Notes: generated by a model not told the origin, from the sequence alone. 64,000 nucleotides of DNA from Raphanus sativus (GCF_000801105.2 NC_079517.1:2294001-2358000); one strand, 5' to 3'; counted from the stretch's first letter, positions 21,196-34,176 are shown. Numbers and translations: made by a program.

Positions 21196-22190
21196 CTAGG
21201 TGTTTTCCTGCACCATGTGCAGTTAAAAGATTTTAAAATATTTTTAATAGATAAATATAAATTATATTATTTTTTAATTAATATTGTAAATTTTCCTTTT
21301 CTTGTCAATATTTTAATATAAATTTGATTTTTAATAAACATTAAAATTAAGATAAAAACAATTTTGTTTATTTTAAATTATATTTAAGAATGTCCATGTA
21401 TATATTTAAAATTATAATCTTAGGTAGATTTTTATATCTATTTAATTTGATTAAGTATATTAAATAAATATGTAAAATTTCATAATTTTCAAAAGTTAAA
21501 ATTAAAAAATATTTATAAAAATGTAAATATATATAAGAAACTAATGATTTTACGATTTAATTTGATTTTACGATTTAATTTTTATAATTTTCTGAAAAAA
21601 TGTATACACTTTTGAAAATTTTATAATTTAAATTATATTTCGAAATTTGAAATGCCATAGTTGAATATATTTATTTTAATGATGATTTATGAGTTATTAC
21701 CATATTATAAAAAAATCTAAAAATGTAAATCGACAATAAATGTAATATATGAATTATTACCATATTTTAAAAATAAGGTAATAATTCATATTTATTACCA
21801 TATTTAAAAATATTATTTAGCTATATTTTAAATATTATTTAGCTATATTTTTTAAAATATAGCTAAATAATATTTCGAAATTTTAATTATTATTATATTT
21901 CTATTTAATTTATTATTAATTGTTATATTAGTTATGATATATAAGTTATTACCATATTTTAAAAAACTTATCTTAAATATAAATTAATATTAAATGTAAA
22001 TATGTCATAATGATCTATAAGTCATTACCATATATTTAAATTATTTTAAATATAAATCAACATTAAATGTAAATATCCATGTCATTATTTATTTCAAGCC
22101 ATGTCATTAATGTTAGTGTGCCATGTCATCATTTTTCCTTCAAAATTAATATGGGGATGACACATGTCAAAATCACTTCTCAAATATAGA
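21196..22190 (-). mobile_element. Non-autonomous Helitron, 995 bp
   Basis: On the minus strand it starts TCTATATTTGAGAAGTGATT at 22190 and ends in a 6-bp-stem hairpin (CTGCAC-ATG-GTGCAG, 21208-21222) followed by GAAAACAC and CTAG at 21199-21196, with host T next (complement of 21195). These are the 5' TC and 3' hairpin-CTRR-T hallmarks of Helitrons. The interior is very AT-rich with no RepHel frame. The 5' flanking base is G instead of the usual A. Confidence 0.85.
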
Positions 22191-24748
22191 CTAGGGGATA
22201 TATATTTACAGGGTAACTTTGCAAAAGAGGCCCTTTTCTCAACAACAAAAAAAAAAAAAAACTTTGCAAAAGGGTTTGTACTTTTGTTTTAAAGTTGTGT
22301 TAAGTATATAGCCAATGTGTCACACAATAAGCAGGAGAACGGAACTCTACTCATTCACCAACTTCAAATGTATTATAAGCATTGTTGTCGTTACCAAATT
22401 TTCCTCTCCTATAATTTATAAAAAAATAAAGTTATCCACCAACCTAATTATTTATTATTTAAGTTCTTTGAAATTTAATAATTCCCTTATCTTCCTCTTT
22501 TCTCTTCTCTTTAATCCATCATTCACAGTTCCACTACCACCCCTTTGGCTCTTCTTTGTGACAAGTCATGTCTAAGCAATGATCATATTTGTTATGAGAA
22601 AAAGGTTCATATACACGCACTCTTTTTTCCACTTTCTTTGTATTTTTATACTTGTTTTATAGGGAAAACATATTAATTTATGCATTTTATGTTATAACAG
22701 GCATTCATGTTTTGTATTCAGACAAACCAAAATAATTGGGATGTTCACACTTATTGAATGAAAGTTATAATGTGATTCATCAGCTAGAAGGCACTTATCT
22801 TCAAAATTTTCTTTCGAAAATAAACTTGAACATGTTAATACAGATGATCTTGTATAAGGATATTTAATAGCTATGAGCTTAATTTAAGTAACTTATGTTA
22901 AATTCGTTGTTGCACGATCATTTTGATGGATTAGCGAGAAGAGAAAGAGGACTTTAAGGGAATTGTTAAACTTCAAATTCTAGTTTGTATCTCTATCTTT
23001 TGACAAAAAGAAAACTGGTTTGTTAGCTTACATGGTTAGAGCATTTCTAAACACTTCTTATAATAATATTTAGAGGTAAATTCATCCCAATCCGTATTTA
23101 TTTTTAATTTTAAATATAAGAAATCCGTTGAAGTAGGTACTATCTTTTATTATAAACTTACTCTATTTGTATTATAAAAATGGTAGTTTACTTGAAGATG
23201 GCTTTATATGCCAATAAATTTATTTGATAAAAGAATGATGATGTAATGTGACAATCAGAGTTTTTCTTTGTAACAGTGACAATCAGAATTTTTCTTTGTA
23301 ACAGTGACAATCAGAGTATAAATTCCGATAATTCTTTTTGACAAATGGTTTGGTGAAAGTAGTTACCACTTGTCTATCAATCCCTTTCACTTGTGGTCCA
23401 TTTGTTGTAAACTTCACACATACAAATACATAATACACAGCAGGACCCAGTCATATGGGGGCAACAGCCTTATGAAGCCACCGCAGCCCCTCAATTTCTG
23501 AGGTCCTACATAAATATGCTGCATTTTCTAAAACTGAGAATAAGATAACTAAATGATAGTAGACAAAAACAAAATAGTAAATATGTGAACGCGTTTTTCT
23601 TTCATTTGATTCTTATCTGAGATGTTTTGTTTGGTTAATCGAGTGGTGTTTAAATTTAGAATTTATTAAAACATTCGATGATTGGGTTACTAAAATTTTA
23701 CAATTCTTCTTTGTGAAAAAAAAATATCTACATTCTTCAGGAAACATAGTCATCATTTTAAACGATCAAGCCTTTGTATATGTAAAGTTACTCAATACTA
23801 CTCTTTTTACTAGTTTTATTTCGTTTAGGGACCTGCATATATGTCAGCATCGAGACATAAATGTGTTGACAAAATATGCAACACATGTGTCATCATCATT
23901 TTATACATATAGGCGCATATGAAATATGCAAGTGTGGGTTGATACTTGCATGCGTGGGTCGGTGTAGTTTCGCACTTTTCAGAACATATATTAATATATA
24001 TCTGATTAATCGTTTCAAACCTATGATATTTAAATAATTAATCAGCCTAGACCACTTAGGTCAAAGATGGAGCATCCGTAAATCTTGTATTTTTACAGAC
24101 TTGTTTTTGATCGACTAGGTCAAAAATGGAGCGCTTGTAAATTTGGCCCGCTAGCCGGCCAATTGTTAGAAGAACGTTTGTCACTGACACATTAACATAA
24201 CTAATACTGATACTAGTAGTCTAGTACTAACGCTAACCAGTGGAAGTGAGTGTAGAGGTGTATGCTCCACCACAAATGCTTTGTAGTTTGAACGTGAGAA
24301 TTGAGAATATTTAGTTGATGCAGTTATTATTATATCCTGAGATTCAATCATATGATCGTGACGTTGCGTTGGTGAAATCTCGTATATAGCAATGGATTTC
24401 ATCACCATGACGCCATCACTGTATCATCATGACACCATGACACCAAATTTGAGCTGGGGGCAAGGAGAATCATCCACGAACTTATCAAGAAAATAATATT
24501 AATAATTACAAGATTTGTAACAAATGATATATAGTGAGGTTAGAGTTTCAATATTTTTCCAACAAATAGGTCAAAATAATCAACTGAAAAAAGTATGTTC
24601 ACAATTGCAATCTTTATTACATATGTATCTTACACCTAATAGTCCACTAAATTGCAACACCAAGGCCAAATCCAAATCGCCCACTTCGAAAACAAACAAG
24701 AAGAAATAATTAAAAACAACATGAAAAAGAAAACTGAGAGTAAAATGT
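22191..24748. other. Intergenic, AT-rich
   Basis: 2.5 kb downstream (3') of MYB43. It contains the 28-bp tandem repeat at 23248 and otherwise low-complexity AT-rich DNA. No gene found. Confidence 0.5.
23248..23316. repeat. 28-bp tandem repeat, about 2.4 copies
   Basis: gtgacaatcaga followed by gtttttctttgtaaca (second copy a for g) repeats at 23248, 23276 and, in part, 23304. Each unit carries a T run. Confidence 0.85.
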
Positions 24749-26724
24749 TCATGAATATTGATCTAAACCATTCTTGAACATCCGGCTTCCAACAAAATCA
24801 TCATCATGATCATTCATAAACAATTCCAAGCTGCTCAAATAATTGATGTCCCACAAGTTCATCGTATCAACATTGTTGTCCAACTTGGCGTCTTTATAAA
24901 TAATATTATCCCCTGACGAATGATCGGATGAGAGCCACTTGAGGTCAATAATCTCCATTTCCTCAAGAAACTTCGAGAACTCCTCACCCGGTACTGATGA
25001 TATACCCGACGCGGTAGAAGAGGAAGAGGAAGAAGGAGAAGTGGAGTTACTAATGTTAATGTGAGCATTTTCAGCACTAGTATTATGATGAGCAAAAGAC
25101 ATGTCCAGTAATATCTCATGTGGATCTAGCAACGGGACTTCATCGATGCAAAACCCATCATCAGTAGAAATTGTTGTGTTGCTCTTGTCCAAATGTATCC
25201 CTAATTGATGGTGTTCTTGTTTTTCTTTAGTTTGTTTATCTTCTTGTTTTGTGTTCTTGTCATCATGAGGCTCTAAACTCCTGCTCCCTTGAGCTTGTTG
25301 TGAACCGTCTTGTTCAGGGAGAGGCTTATGGGTCATAGGGTCAATACCCATCTTCCTTAGTTTTTTCTTTATGTGTGTGTTCCAATGGTTCTTTATTTCA
25401 TTATCAGTTCTTCCTGGTAAATGAGAGGCAATCTTTGACCATCTGCACAAAAAAAAAAGATTCGAAACTTAAGTAAGTTTAATTAACTCTTGATTTTGAC
25501 TGTTAGGTCATTATCATCAAATCTACTAAATTAAACTACCTTGGTTAAAAATGCACGACTAATTTAATTATAAGATGTAGATTGGCCAATCTCTTTCATA
25601 CATAAGAAATGATAAAGTTGGCGTGTTCTCTTGTAACTTTGTGTTCCCTCCGAGACATTAATAATATTGAAAGCAAATGGCAACAATATTTTATATTTTT
25701 ATTACTAGTTAGTTACAACATCAGAGTTAAGGTTGGTAAAATTAATGTTTATAAATTTTAGGATTTTTTTTAATATGGAAATCCAATGATTTTCAAGAGT
25801 GAAGAGAATAAACCTATTGCCAAGTTGGGCATGAAGATCAATGACCATCTGTTCTTCACATTCTGATAAAAGACCTCTTTTCAAATCAGGTCTCAAATAA
25901 TTTATCCATCTTAATCTGCAGCTTTTGCCACACCTCAACAGTCCTGATTTTTATTAAAAAAAAAACAGTCCTGATTAAATTGATTAACCAAAGTAATTAG
26001 ATTAACGATCAGAATGATTGATAAAACTAGTTAAACATACGAAAAATAAACTGATTAGGAAGGAACCCGTGAAAAGTGAAAACAAAAAATTATCAAGAAC
26101 AAATAATAACGTGTGAGGACCACCAGTATCAAACACTATGACTTTTATTCGGGCCAAACACCATGATTGATCGGATTTTGAAAGTCGAAAAGAGAGAATT
26201 ATTCCATTTCAAAAAGGGCGGTAAGAATGACTATAATTCCCCTGCATTGAAACTGTTACTGAAGATAGCTGCTAAAAGTATATTCATTTGATTGGTGCAA
26301 AATTATACTAGTATATGTATAGCAAAAGAACTTATGCAAATTAATTAACAAAAAGGTAGAGCATATTATTATAAAGCGGTCAGCAAAAACAAGAAACAGA
26401 TAAATTAGAAATCAGTAGGAATAAAAAAAGGACGTTTTAAGAAAGTGATCTTTAAAATACGATAATCCATTATATTTTTTTGGTAAGAGAAAATGTAAAA
26501 ACACGTGTGTTAAGAATAAATGAACTTTCTACACATGAGAGATCCCAAGGACGTCGTATATGGAGGAAAGAAAGAAAGAGGGAAGATATACCAGAAAGTT
26601 TGGGAAGAGTTCTCCAACAGCAGTGGCCATTGGTGAGGATGAAGTTGATGAGCTTCTTGTCTTCCTCAGCAGTCCATGGCCCTTTCTTCAACCCTACTTT
26701 GTCACAACATGGCTGTCTCCCCAT
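24749..26724 (-). CDS. MYB43: R2R3-MYB transcription factor, MYB43 type
   Basis: Three exons (26724-26592, 25943-25814, 25442-24749) give 318 residues. [20 protein letters not shown] opens R2, and R2 and R3 (about residues 12-116) carry the regularly spaced Trp of plant R2R3-MYBs, with [17 protein letters not shown] and [20 protein letters not shown] in the recognition regions. The C-terminus is Ser-rich and acidic ([28 protein letters not shown]) as in activators. Synteny with At5g16600 supports MYB43, one of the MYB20/42/43/85 group that promotes secondary-wall and lignin gene expression. The 1- and 2-base intron phases fit the family. Odd point: intron 1 carries a duplicated acceptor (see 25937-25976). 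Confidence 0.93.
25937..25976 (+). mobile_element. Micro-insert duplicating the MYB43 exon 2 acceptor
   Basis: aacagtcctgatt occurs at 25937-25949 and 25964-25976, separated by a 14-bp tttattaaaaaaaa. On the gene strand each copy reads AATCAG-GACTGTT, so the intron 1 acceptor now exists twice, 27 nt apart. Only the exon-proximal one (exon start 25943) keeps the frame open. Confidence 0.7.
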
Positions 26725-26830
26725 CTTCTCTCTCTCTCTCTATATATATATAGTCTAGATATACGCTCAGACAGGTGCCTAATACACTTCAAGTTATAAT
26801 GTATATCTAAGACTCAAGATGCACAACAAC

Positions 26831-26841
26831 CTATATATAGG
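26831..26841 (-). promoter_or_regulatory. TATA box of MYB43
   Basis: CTATATATAGG on the gene strand, about 110 bp upstream of the ATG. A GA-rich leader (26725-26755, with a second TA run) follows. Spacing fits a core promoter; no start site is shown. Confidence 0.5.
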
Positions 26842-27071
26842 GAGTAAGAGATGTCAAAACCATTTTTAGTGACTTTGTGGACCTACATTTCTTCTAGTAT
26901 ATTCTATTTATTGTAGACTTTATTTAAGCTTATAATTAACGTTGTTAATCCTATTATCCATATGCTCATGAAAGTTTCCTTACTATTTTATTCATATTTT
27001 AATCATATATCTTTTTGTGAGCCATCAGATTTGTACTTAATAAAACTACATATATACAGTTATTAGCTAAT

Positions 27072-27123
27072 AGAAACCATTAAACTTTTTTTTTTTGAAA
27101 CTGGGCTTAGAAACCATTAAACT
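27072..27123 (-). mobile_element. Micro-retroposon: 22-bp insert with 15-bp TSD
   Basis: agaaaccattaaact occurs at 27072-27086 and 27109-27123; between them is T10 plus gaaactgggctt (AAGCCCAGTTTC-A10 on the minus strand). Confidence 0.75.
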
Positions 27124-29012
27124 AAAAGTGGTCAATTGCATAAGTATTGAAAAGATAAAATATCGATGCATTAACAAGTATGTATATAAGTCATTTATAA
27201 ATACTTCAGAGAAGTTACGTACATACACACTCATATTTATTTATAACATATTCAACACCCTAATTTTATTTTGACAATTTCACATCAGCTTTTTCTTTTA
27301 CACATATTATTTTATTTCTTATAGAAATAATTTTAATATGTTCAAATCAAATGAAGTAGGTTTCTATTTATAGAGATTTAAAAATGACAATTTTTAATAT
27401 AAGATTCATAAAACAAAATAATATTTTTTTATCAAATATTTGATTTAAAATAGTTGGGATAGAAAATAGTAAAGAAATATGTAACCAAAAAATAAAAATA
27501 CATATGTGCCACACGTTAACTTTTTATCTCAATCTCAATCGATTCAACTAGTTTAATCTTTTCAACATGTATGATTTTCTTTTTATTTAATTTTCCACTG
27601 CACTACATTCAAGTGCTGAATTCTTTTTTTTTCAATAGGCCATTGTAGATGGTCTTAAGTCCTCATTTTTTTGGAACATAAATAAAGTCACTGTTATTTC
27701 TTTTTTGTAACTAATAAAGTCAATGATATGGCAATGAAAAACAAATTGAATGTGATGTTTTCTGTTATACGGTGGCAAGGAACATAGAAGCTGGTACTTG
27801 GGTTTAAGAAACGTGCGAGTGTGATCATGCTGAAAATTCTTTATCATCAGACACATCAACCGTATATGTATTACAGTATTTGCTTATTTATGTCTGAAAA
27901 CTCGAATCCCATAATTGAATCTTACAGTAGAGCTTAGTTTTTATCAAATAGTGAGAAACAAATTATATTTTACCTTTCAAATTAATCATTAGTACTATGA
28001 TTGTTTTCGTTGGCACTAATAAGTACTGTAGGTTTTGCATTGTTTGTTGGTGTTATTGATGTGATGGCACTGCCACGTGCCAGAACAAACTTACATTATC
28101 ATGACATCATCATTTTGGTATGTCACTCCAAAAAATGGTGTGAACTTAACCTATGTGGAACTATTATCTATAACAAAGGCCCATTTTAAACAAAAGGGCT
28201 CTACACGTAAAAAAGCCCAAGATACATTTTCATATTGTTGAACCGGCCTGGAAACTTTATAACTCGCATCAGATTTCCAGTACGCTAATTTAACGGGTGC
28301 AAAAAATGTCCACTTCACGGTAGGACAAAAGCGATATTGAAAGAGATTAGTAGTATATCTTGCAACTACAAAATCCCAAGGAAATGAGTAACTCGAGAAA
28401 TTGCAAAACTGATATTGATGTAAATAAGATCAATATGTCCAAAGCAGCGTAAGAAAGTCTAAGAGGCATATATGTGTAGAGGTGGTTAAATATGAGAGTA
28501 ATGCATGCCAATTATTTCCACGACGATGTTATGTTTTACCTTCTTCTTTTCTCTGTTTTGCCAACAATGTTACTACTTATTATCGTTGGCATAATTATTG
28601 ACATTGGAGAGAAACCGCGTCTTGTCCTCTTTCGATGAGGTGGCCATGTTGTGTTCCATGCCGGTCTCACGAGAAATATATTTCTTCCAAACATCACGAG
28701 TATGTAAACTTGTCTTTTTCCTATACATATATGTGCATCTTATTCATATGTTGACGCAATAAACTAAATAAGTTTTGTTTATATTCTTATACTAAAATTA
28801 GTTAAGTTTCTATTTGGATTATGTGTTTGAAATTATTTCCGTTATTGAACATTTGATGGCATGCACCTCAATTCACTTATTTTCCAGCTCATTGGTAGTA
28901 TGCATAATATTTAGACATATATACTATGATTGTTGTTAATTGTTCTCATATACGATAAAAGAAGTTATAATCATATTCGGCAACCATGTTCAAACAAACT
29001 TTGAGACTAAAA

Positions 29013-29048
29013 ATTTGTTCCTTGTCTATATATATACAAGGAACAAAT
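29013..29048. other. Perfect 13-bp hairpin
   Basis: atttgttccttgt and its exact reverse complement acaaggaacaaat flank a 10-nt AT loop. The stem is too short for a miRNA precursor and no gene is adjacent. Confidence 0.6.
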
Positions 29049-29744
29049 ATGATCGATCAAGTGATGATTTTATTAGCTGGCAAAAGTTAATAGTATGATT
29101 TCATGAAAACTGAACCACAAGTTGTAAAGGCAATATTCTCATGGACTTGACAGGGTAAGCTTAAGATAAGATATGTGGCACTTTCTTGGGCAAAGGTATT
29201 CGTCTCAATTAAATGATATATACACATGTGCATGTGAACCCACATGGATATGAGGTAGAACAAGTGAAAAAATGTTGTGTCCATGACTAGGTATAAAATG
29301 ATTTCTGCTACAAAAAATATTAAAAGCTACCGTTGTAACATCTACCTAAACATAGTTAATTATTCAGCAAATGCTACAACAAGGAGACACTTTAGAGTTT
29401 TATAAATTGTTTGGGATTCGATGAATCCCATTAGAAATATTGTATTATCTTGACTTGTTTTATCTGATGTCTCTAGGTCTATTATAGGCCTATGACTTTC
29501 TTTCTCGTACAGGGGGGAGCCATAGCTAAAGTTTTCAGAAGACTTGTCATATCTAAAAAGATACCATGACTTGATAATTCGTCATAATTTATTGTAAACA
29601 ATATTATAATTCAACGGATTATACACTGTCACGGAGCTTAAGTGATTGGATCTGTATATGAGACTTTATAACTTGCATTTTATTTCCAACATATACTTCC
29701 TTCTTAAGAAGTCGCAAAAGCATCTACACATAAAAGTAGTTAAC

Positions 29745-29790
29745 AAGTAAAGAGAAATCGTTTTTCAAAAAAAGAAAGTAAAGAGAAATC
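29745..29790 (+). mobile_element. Micro-retroposon: 16-bp insert with 15-bp TSD
   Basis: aagtaaagagaaatc occurs at 29745-29759 and 29776-29790 with gtttttc plus an A run between. Confidence 0.65.
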
Positions 29791-30722
29791 ATATAAACTT
29801 TATAAGAAGAATAAACAGTAAGAGTAATCATTATGCTTAAGAAACCTAGCTGATTACGATAAACATGATGTAACCTCAATGATATGAAAATTGACAAGAT
29901 CGACCAAACATCTTGTGTAGATGTGGGGGTAGCATCACGATTCCCATCGATTTCGCTTAAAGTTCCAAACTAAACCATAATCAACAACTAATTCTTAACA
30001 ACCATTGTTCAATATAAGACAAGTGAATTGTAGATAAATGATGCACACGGATAATTATTTCATACACTTAGTCCTCAACTGTTTTCTTGATAATTGATCG
30101 ATACAATAATTTTAAATATGTTTCTCTCCTGTGTTGAGAGACTCGTTTGAAATCTACTTTAAAGGCAAAAGATAAGATCAATGAACTTATGTTTTGAAAA
30201 CGACCTTACCAAATCATCTAAATTTGAATTTGAATCTGAAAGGTGGGGAGCTATCTTGGCAGACTCAGCTAAGAAACTTGAATAGACCCGTTACCTAAAG
30301 TTACATGGAGCCGTTACCTTTTTTTCTTCCTTTTTAACGTAAAGTTAGTAACTTATTACATGAAGTTTGTAATATGTATTTAGATACTTAGTCTTAATCA
30401 CCTTTAAAAACATAACTTAAAACTGAAGAAAGGCAGAAACATTGTACTTTTGACATAGAGTTTAGAAAGCAGGAGTCAATAATAGCTTAGGAGAGAAAGA
30501 GGTATATTTTTGATTCCACACTTTAGCAATGATATATTTAACAGCTGATAAACCCCTTTCAAAACTAATTAAAATTAAAAGAGAAAAAAACATTGAGCGT
30601 ATTTTTCAACTAACTTCAAAAATCACCCCAACAAAACTATTTAAACAAATTCAAACTTAGACCAACAACTTTAAAATCGATCAATTTAAACCCCATCTCG
30701 AAAAAAAGAGAACAAAAAAAAA

Positions 30723-32703
30723 TCAATCAGACAAAGGACCTGGTGAACCAGATGAACGAGAAACCTCCTCGATGAGCCTCGTGACTTCAGGCATTGAAGG
30801 ACGACTATCTGGATACTGAGCCGTACAGCTTATACCTATCTTCAAAAGCCTGATCATATTCTCATTACCACCATCATCTTGATACCTTGTGAGCTCTGGA
30901 TCAAACACAACCGAAGGAGACTGTTGTTCAATGATCGATGAAACCCATCTCGGTAAATCAACACCTTCCTCGCTTAACTGCTGATGCGTTGGAGATTTTC
31001 CTATAATTAAAAAAAAAAACTCAAAATAACATTCTCACCAAGAATGAAGTTTACGAGATCTACGTGTTGTACCTGTGAGTAGTTCAAGAATAAGAACACC
31101 AAAGCTATAAACATCAGCCTTTTGCGAGATTCTACGAGCATCGGTTACTTCTGGAGCACGGTAACCATCAATGCGGTTAGGAGTAGACGCAGCGCTGATC
31201 ATAGGCGCAAGACAGTAATCAGAGACCTTAGCCTCGTAGGATTCAGACAAGAGAATGTTAGATGACTTAATGTTGCCATGAGATGTTGCCGCGTCACGTG
31301 AATGAAGGTAACTAATAGCTCTTGCAGCTCCTAGAGCTATACCAGCTCTCGTTTCCCAGTTCAACGGACTTCTACCACTTCCTCTGTTCCCTGTAAAATC
31401 CCAAAATATTTACTAATCTATATTAAAAGATAAATTCAAAGTTAATATGTTTTTTTTTTGTACCGTGTAATAAAGCGGACAAGCTTCCTCTCGACATGTA
31501 CTCGAACACAACGAGCTTCTCGTCGCGGCTGAAGTAATAAGCGATCAACGTCACGAGATTCACATGGCTAACCGATCCAAGAACCTGCATCTTCTCTCTA
31601 AACTCCTTCTCAGTCACCACAACATCTCTCAACCGCTTCACGGCCACCACTAGCCCGTGATCGAAACTCGCCTTGTACGACGATCCCAACGTTCCTTTCC
31701 CGAGAACCTCCGCGGAAGCCTTTAGCAGCCCGTCGAGATCGAACTGACCGTACGATTTCACAAAAAAGGTCAGATCTTTACTCGCTGGTGCACCGTCACC
31801 GTTAGCCACCGGAGGAGGAGGGACGTTAGCCACCGCCGGCGTTTCCTTTGCCGACGAGGTTGGGACGGGAGCTTCTTCGATGCTTCTCGACTCCACATTG
31901 TTCTCTTCCTTCTTCTTCTTGCTTCTGCAGAGACAGAACAGGATCAAGAGGAGCAAGAGAAGCCCCAAGACACAACCAATCACTATTCCGGCGATAGCTC
32001 CGGCCGATAACTTATCGCTTTTGCCTTTACCGGTGACGGAGCAGGCGGCTAACGGCTTCCCACATAGAGAGTTACCTTCAAAAGCGGTTTTGGGCATACC
32101 CGACAACGGACCCGGTATCGACCCGTTTAGCTGGTTCGACGATACATTGAATTGCTGAAGCGGGATCTTAATCTCCGGTATGGGACCGGTTAACTGGTTT
32201 TCTTCCAAATAAAGAGTAGCTAACCGGGTCGCTGAATTAACATTAACCGGGATCGAACCGGAGAAATTGTTCTGAGCGAGGTTGATCCGAACCACGTTAG
32301 GTAGAGTGAAGAGAAACGAAGGAATCTCTCCGGAAAACGCGTTTCCTTGGAGGTAAAGGTAACGGAGGAGAGTCAGGTTAGCGAAATCCCGCGGGATAGG
32401 ACCGGTTAAGGAGTTAAACCGGAAAGATACGGTGTGGAGCTGGGTTAGGTTCCCGATTGCGATTGGTAACGGACCCGATAAACCCACACCGGGTAACCGG
32501 AGAGATGTGACCCGACCCGCATCGCATTGGACTCCTCCCCAAGTGCACGGCGGCGCGGTTAGGTTCCAGAGTAGAGGACGGCCGTGTACGCCGTCGCGGA
32601 GAGCGATTAGTGCTCGTCGATCAGCTGCTAGATCTGATGCCACGGTGGCGAGAGAGAGTAGGAAGAAGAAGACGGAGAGACCTAAACTGGTCTTGTTCTT
32701 CAT
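30723..32703 (-). CDS. LRR1: LRR receptor-like kinase, LRR1 type, kinase with atypical catalytic loop
   Basis: Exons 32703-31464, 31390-31073 and 31000-30723 give 611 residues. Signal peptide (MKNKTSLGLSVFFFLLSLAT), N-terminal cap, about five LRRs (SGPLPIAIGNLTQLHTV, SGEIPSFLFTLPNVVRI), one membrane span (GAIAGIVIGCVLGLLLLLLI), a Pro-rich juxtamembrane part, then the kinase domain. The Gly loop LGKGTLGSSYKA and VAVKRL Lys are present, but the catalytic loop reads HGNIKSSN with no Asp and DFG is replaced by DYC, so phosphotransfer activity is doubtful, as for many RLKs of this subfamily. Synteny supports At5g16590 (LRR1), linked to ABA and immune responses at the plasma membrane. No frame defect. 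Confidence 0.93.
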
Positions 32704-32896
32704 CTTCTCTTTGCCGAAAGTTTTAATCCTTTCGGACAGTGAATGCCTCTTTGTCTCTCTCTGTGTGTCTGAGATGGGTTTAATGAGATTTTGTCGGAAA
32801 AATCTTTGTGTGTTTTTCAGACTACGTGTAGAAGAGTGTTTAGAAAGAGAAAATCACGGAAGAAAATCCTCTCACATGAATTTGAGTTCTCTCTCT

Positions 32897-32908
32897 CTAA
32901 TATATAAC
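32897..32908 (-). promoter_or_regulatory. Possible TATA box of LRR1
   Basis: TTATATATTAG on the gene strand about 195 bp upstream of the ATG, followed by a GA-rich leader. Suggestive only. Confidence 0.35.
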
Positions 32909-34024
32909 CTATACATCTCGCCGGCAAATATGGGATGTTGAAGGATGAGAGAGAGATATTAATTACAGACTAGTGAATAGAAAGAAAAAAACTACTTGTT
33001 GATTTTTTTTTTACTTTTACGGAAACCTAGAGAATCTCTGTTAAATATTCTTTATTTTATTTATAGCAAAAAGATTATCAGAAAATAATTTTATTTCCTT
33101 TATTAACGTTTGATATAGCGTTTTTGTGTAGGGATATTTATATATTAAAAATATTAATAACTGTAAAATCCAGGGAGATAAGTTTCGAGAAAAAAAATCC
33201 AGGGAGATCTAGATATTAAAAATATTAGTTGAAAAAATATTAAAAATATTAATAGATGTAAAAACCTAGGTTGCATGGAATCTTTATCGGATGTTCGTTT
33301 CCCGATACAGAATTATAGTCGGAATCGGAATTTTGTGAAAACTTACAGAATCTCGTTTCTAAAACGTTTCTAAAATATTCTCTTTAAAAACATTTTGAAA
33401 ACTTAGATTCCATTATGAAATCACGCTTCTAAAATAAACACAATTTCACAAATCAATAAAAAATATTAATCATAATTTTTAATTTATATAAAATCAAAAT
33501 TTTAATAATAATGAAATAGAAAGAATTGAAATATACAAATAGTAAAATTAATACTATAAACTATTTTTATGACTTGAAGTTTTTATTAAAGATATAGTAT
33601 ATATTCAAATATATCGTGTAAATAAATTTATGAAATAGTAAAGCTAATTAATATAATAATTTATTTTAAACTCAATATATGTATATTTCACATTTTTAAT
33701 ATGAAATTATTTCAAATTTATTATTAATAAATAAATACTTTATTTTAAATTTAAATCATATAATTTTTATTATATTCCTAAATTTAATTTTAAAATTCTT
33801 ATATTTTGTATATTTTAATGTATATATATACGCGCTTCTAACATAGATAAAAGTCCAGGGAGATTTATGAACAATGTTATTCGACCCAAAAAAAAACAAA
33901 TGGTATTGATGGGCCTCAAGTTTTGGTTTGAGCCCAGGTAATTGATATTATACTAAAGCTAGTTGTAGATCGTGAGCCTATCTCATATTGAATTAGCCCA
34001 TACATTTTATTCATACAAACAAAA
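32909..34024. other. Intergenic AT-rich DNA with small local repeats
   Basis: tccagggagat occurs three times (about 33171, 33203 and 33853), and an attaaaaatattaata block recurs around 33150-33260. No element boundary can be fixed and no gene is seen. Confidence 0.4.
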
Positions 34025-34150
34025 GAGATTGTTTTTAGTCAAATTATTATTCTGAAGCCCATTCGATTGCATGAGACATACTACTGAGAGATTGGTCTTT
34101 AGTCAAATTATTATTTTGAAGCCCATTCGATTGCATGATACATAGTACTC
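34025..34150. repeat. 63-bp tandem duplication
   Basis: Two copies starting at 34025 and 34088 share gagattg, tttagtcaaattattatt and gaagcccattcgattgcatg with few mismatches. They abut the hAT element. Confidence 0.85.
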
Positions 34151-34176
34151 AACGAGATTATATGGACTACCAAAAG

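Larger units (their letters stand above)
26842..30722. other. Intergenic, 3.9 kb between MYB43 and LRR1
   Basis: Upstream region of MYB43 and 3' side of LRR1. Apart from micro-retroposons at 27072-27123 and 29745-29790, a less certain one near 27675-27730 and a 13-bp-stem hairpin at 29013-29048, I see only AT-rich sequence with no gene. Confidence 0.5.

Noticed and set aside
29013..29048. miRNA precursor
   Set aside because: Stem of 13 bp with an AT loop is too short for a plant miRNA duplex.
32432..32941. 169-codon plus-strand open frame overlapping LRR1
   Set aside because: It is antisense to the well-supported LRR1 first exon and its leader; composition follows the sense codons.
33203..33863. 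Element bounded by tccagggagat repeats
   Set aside because: A third copy at 33171 and overlapping local duplications prevent fixing boundaries; no inverted ends.
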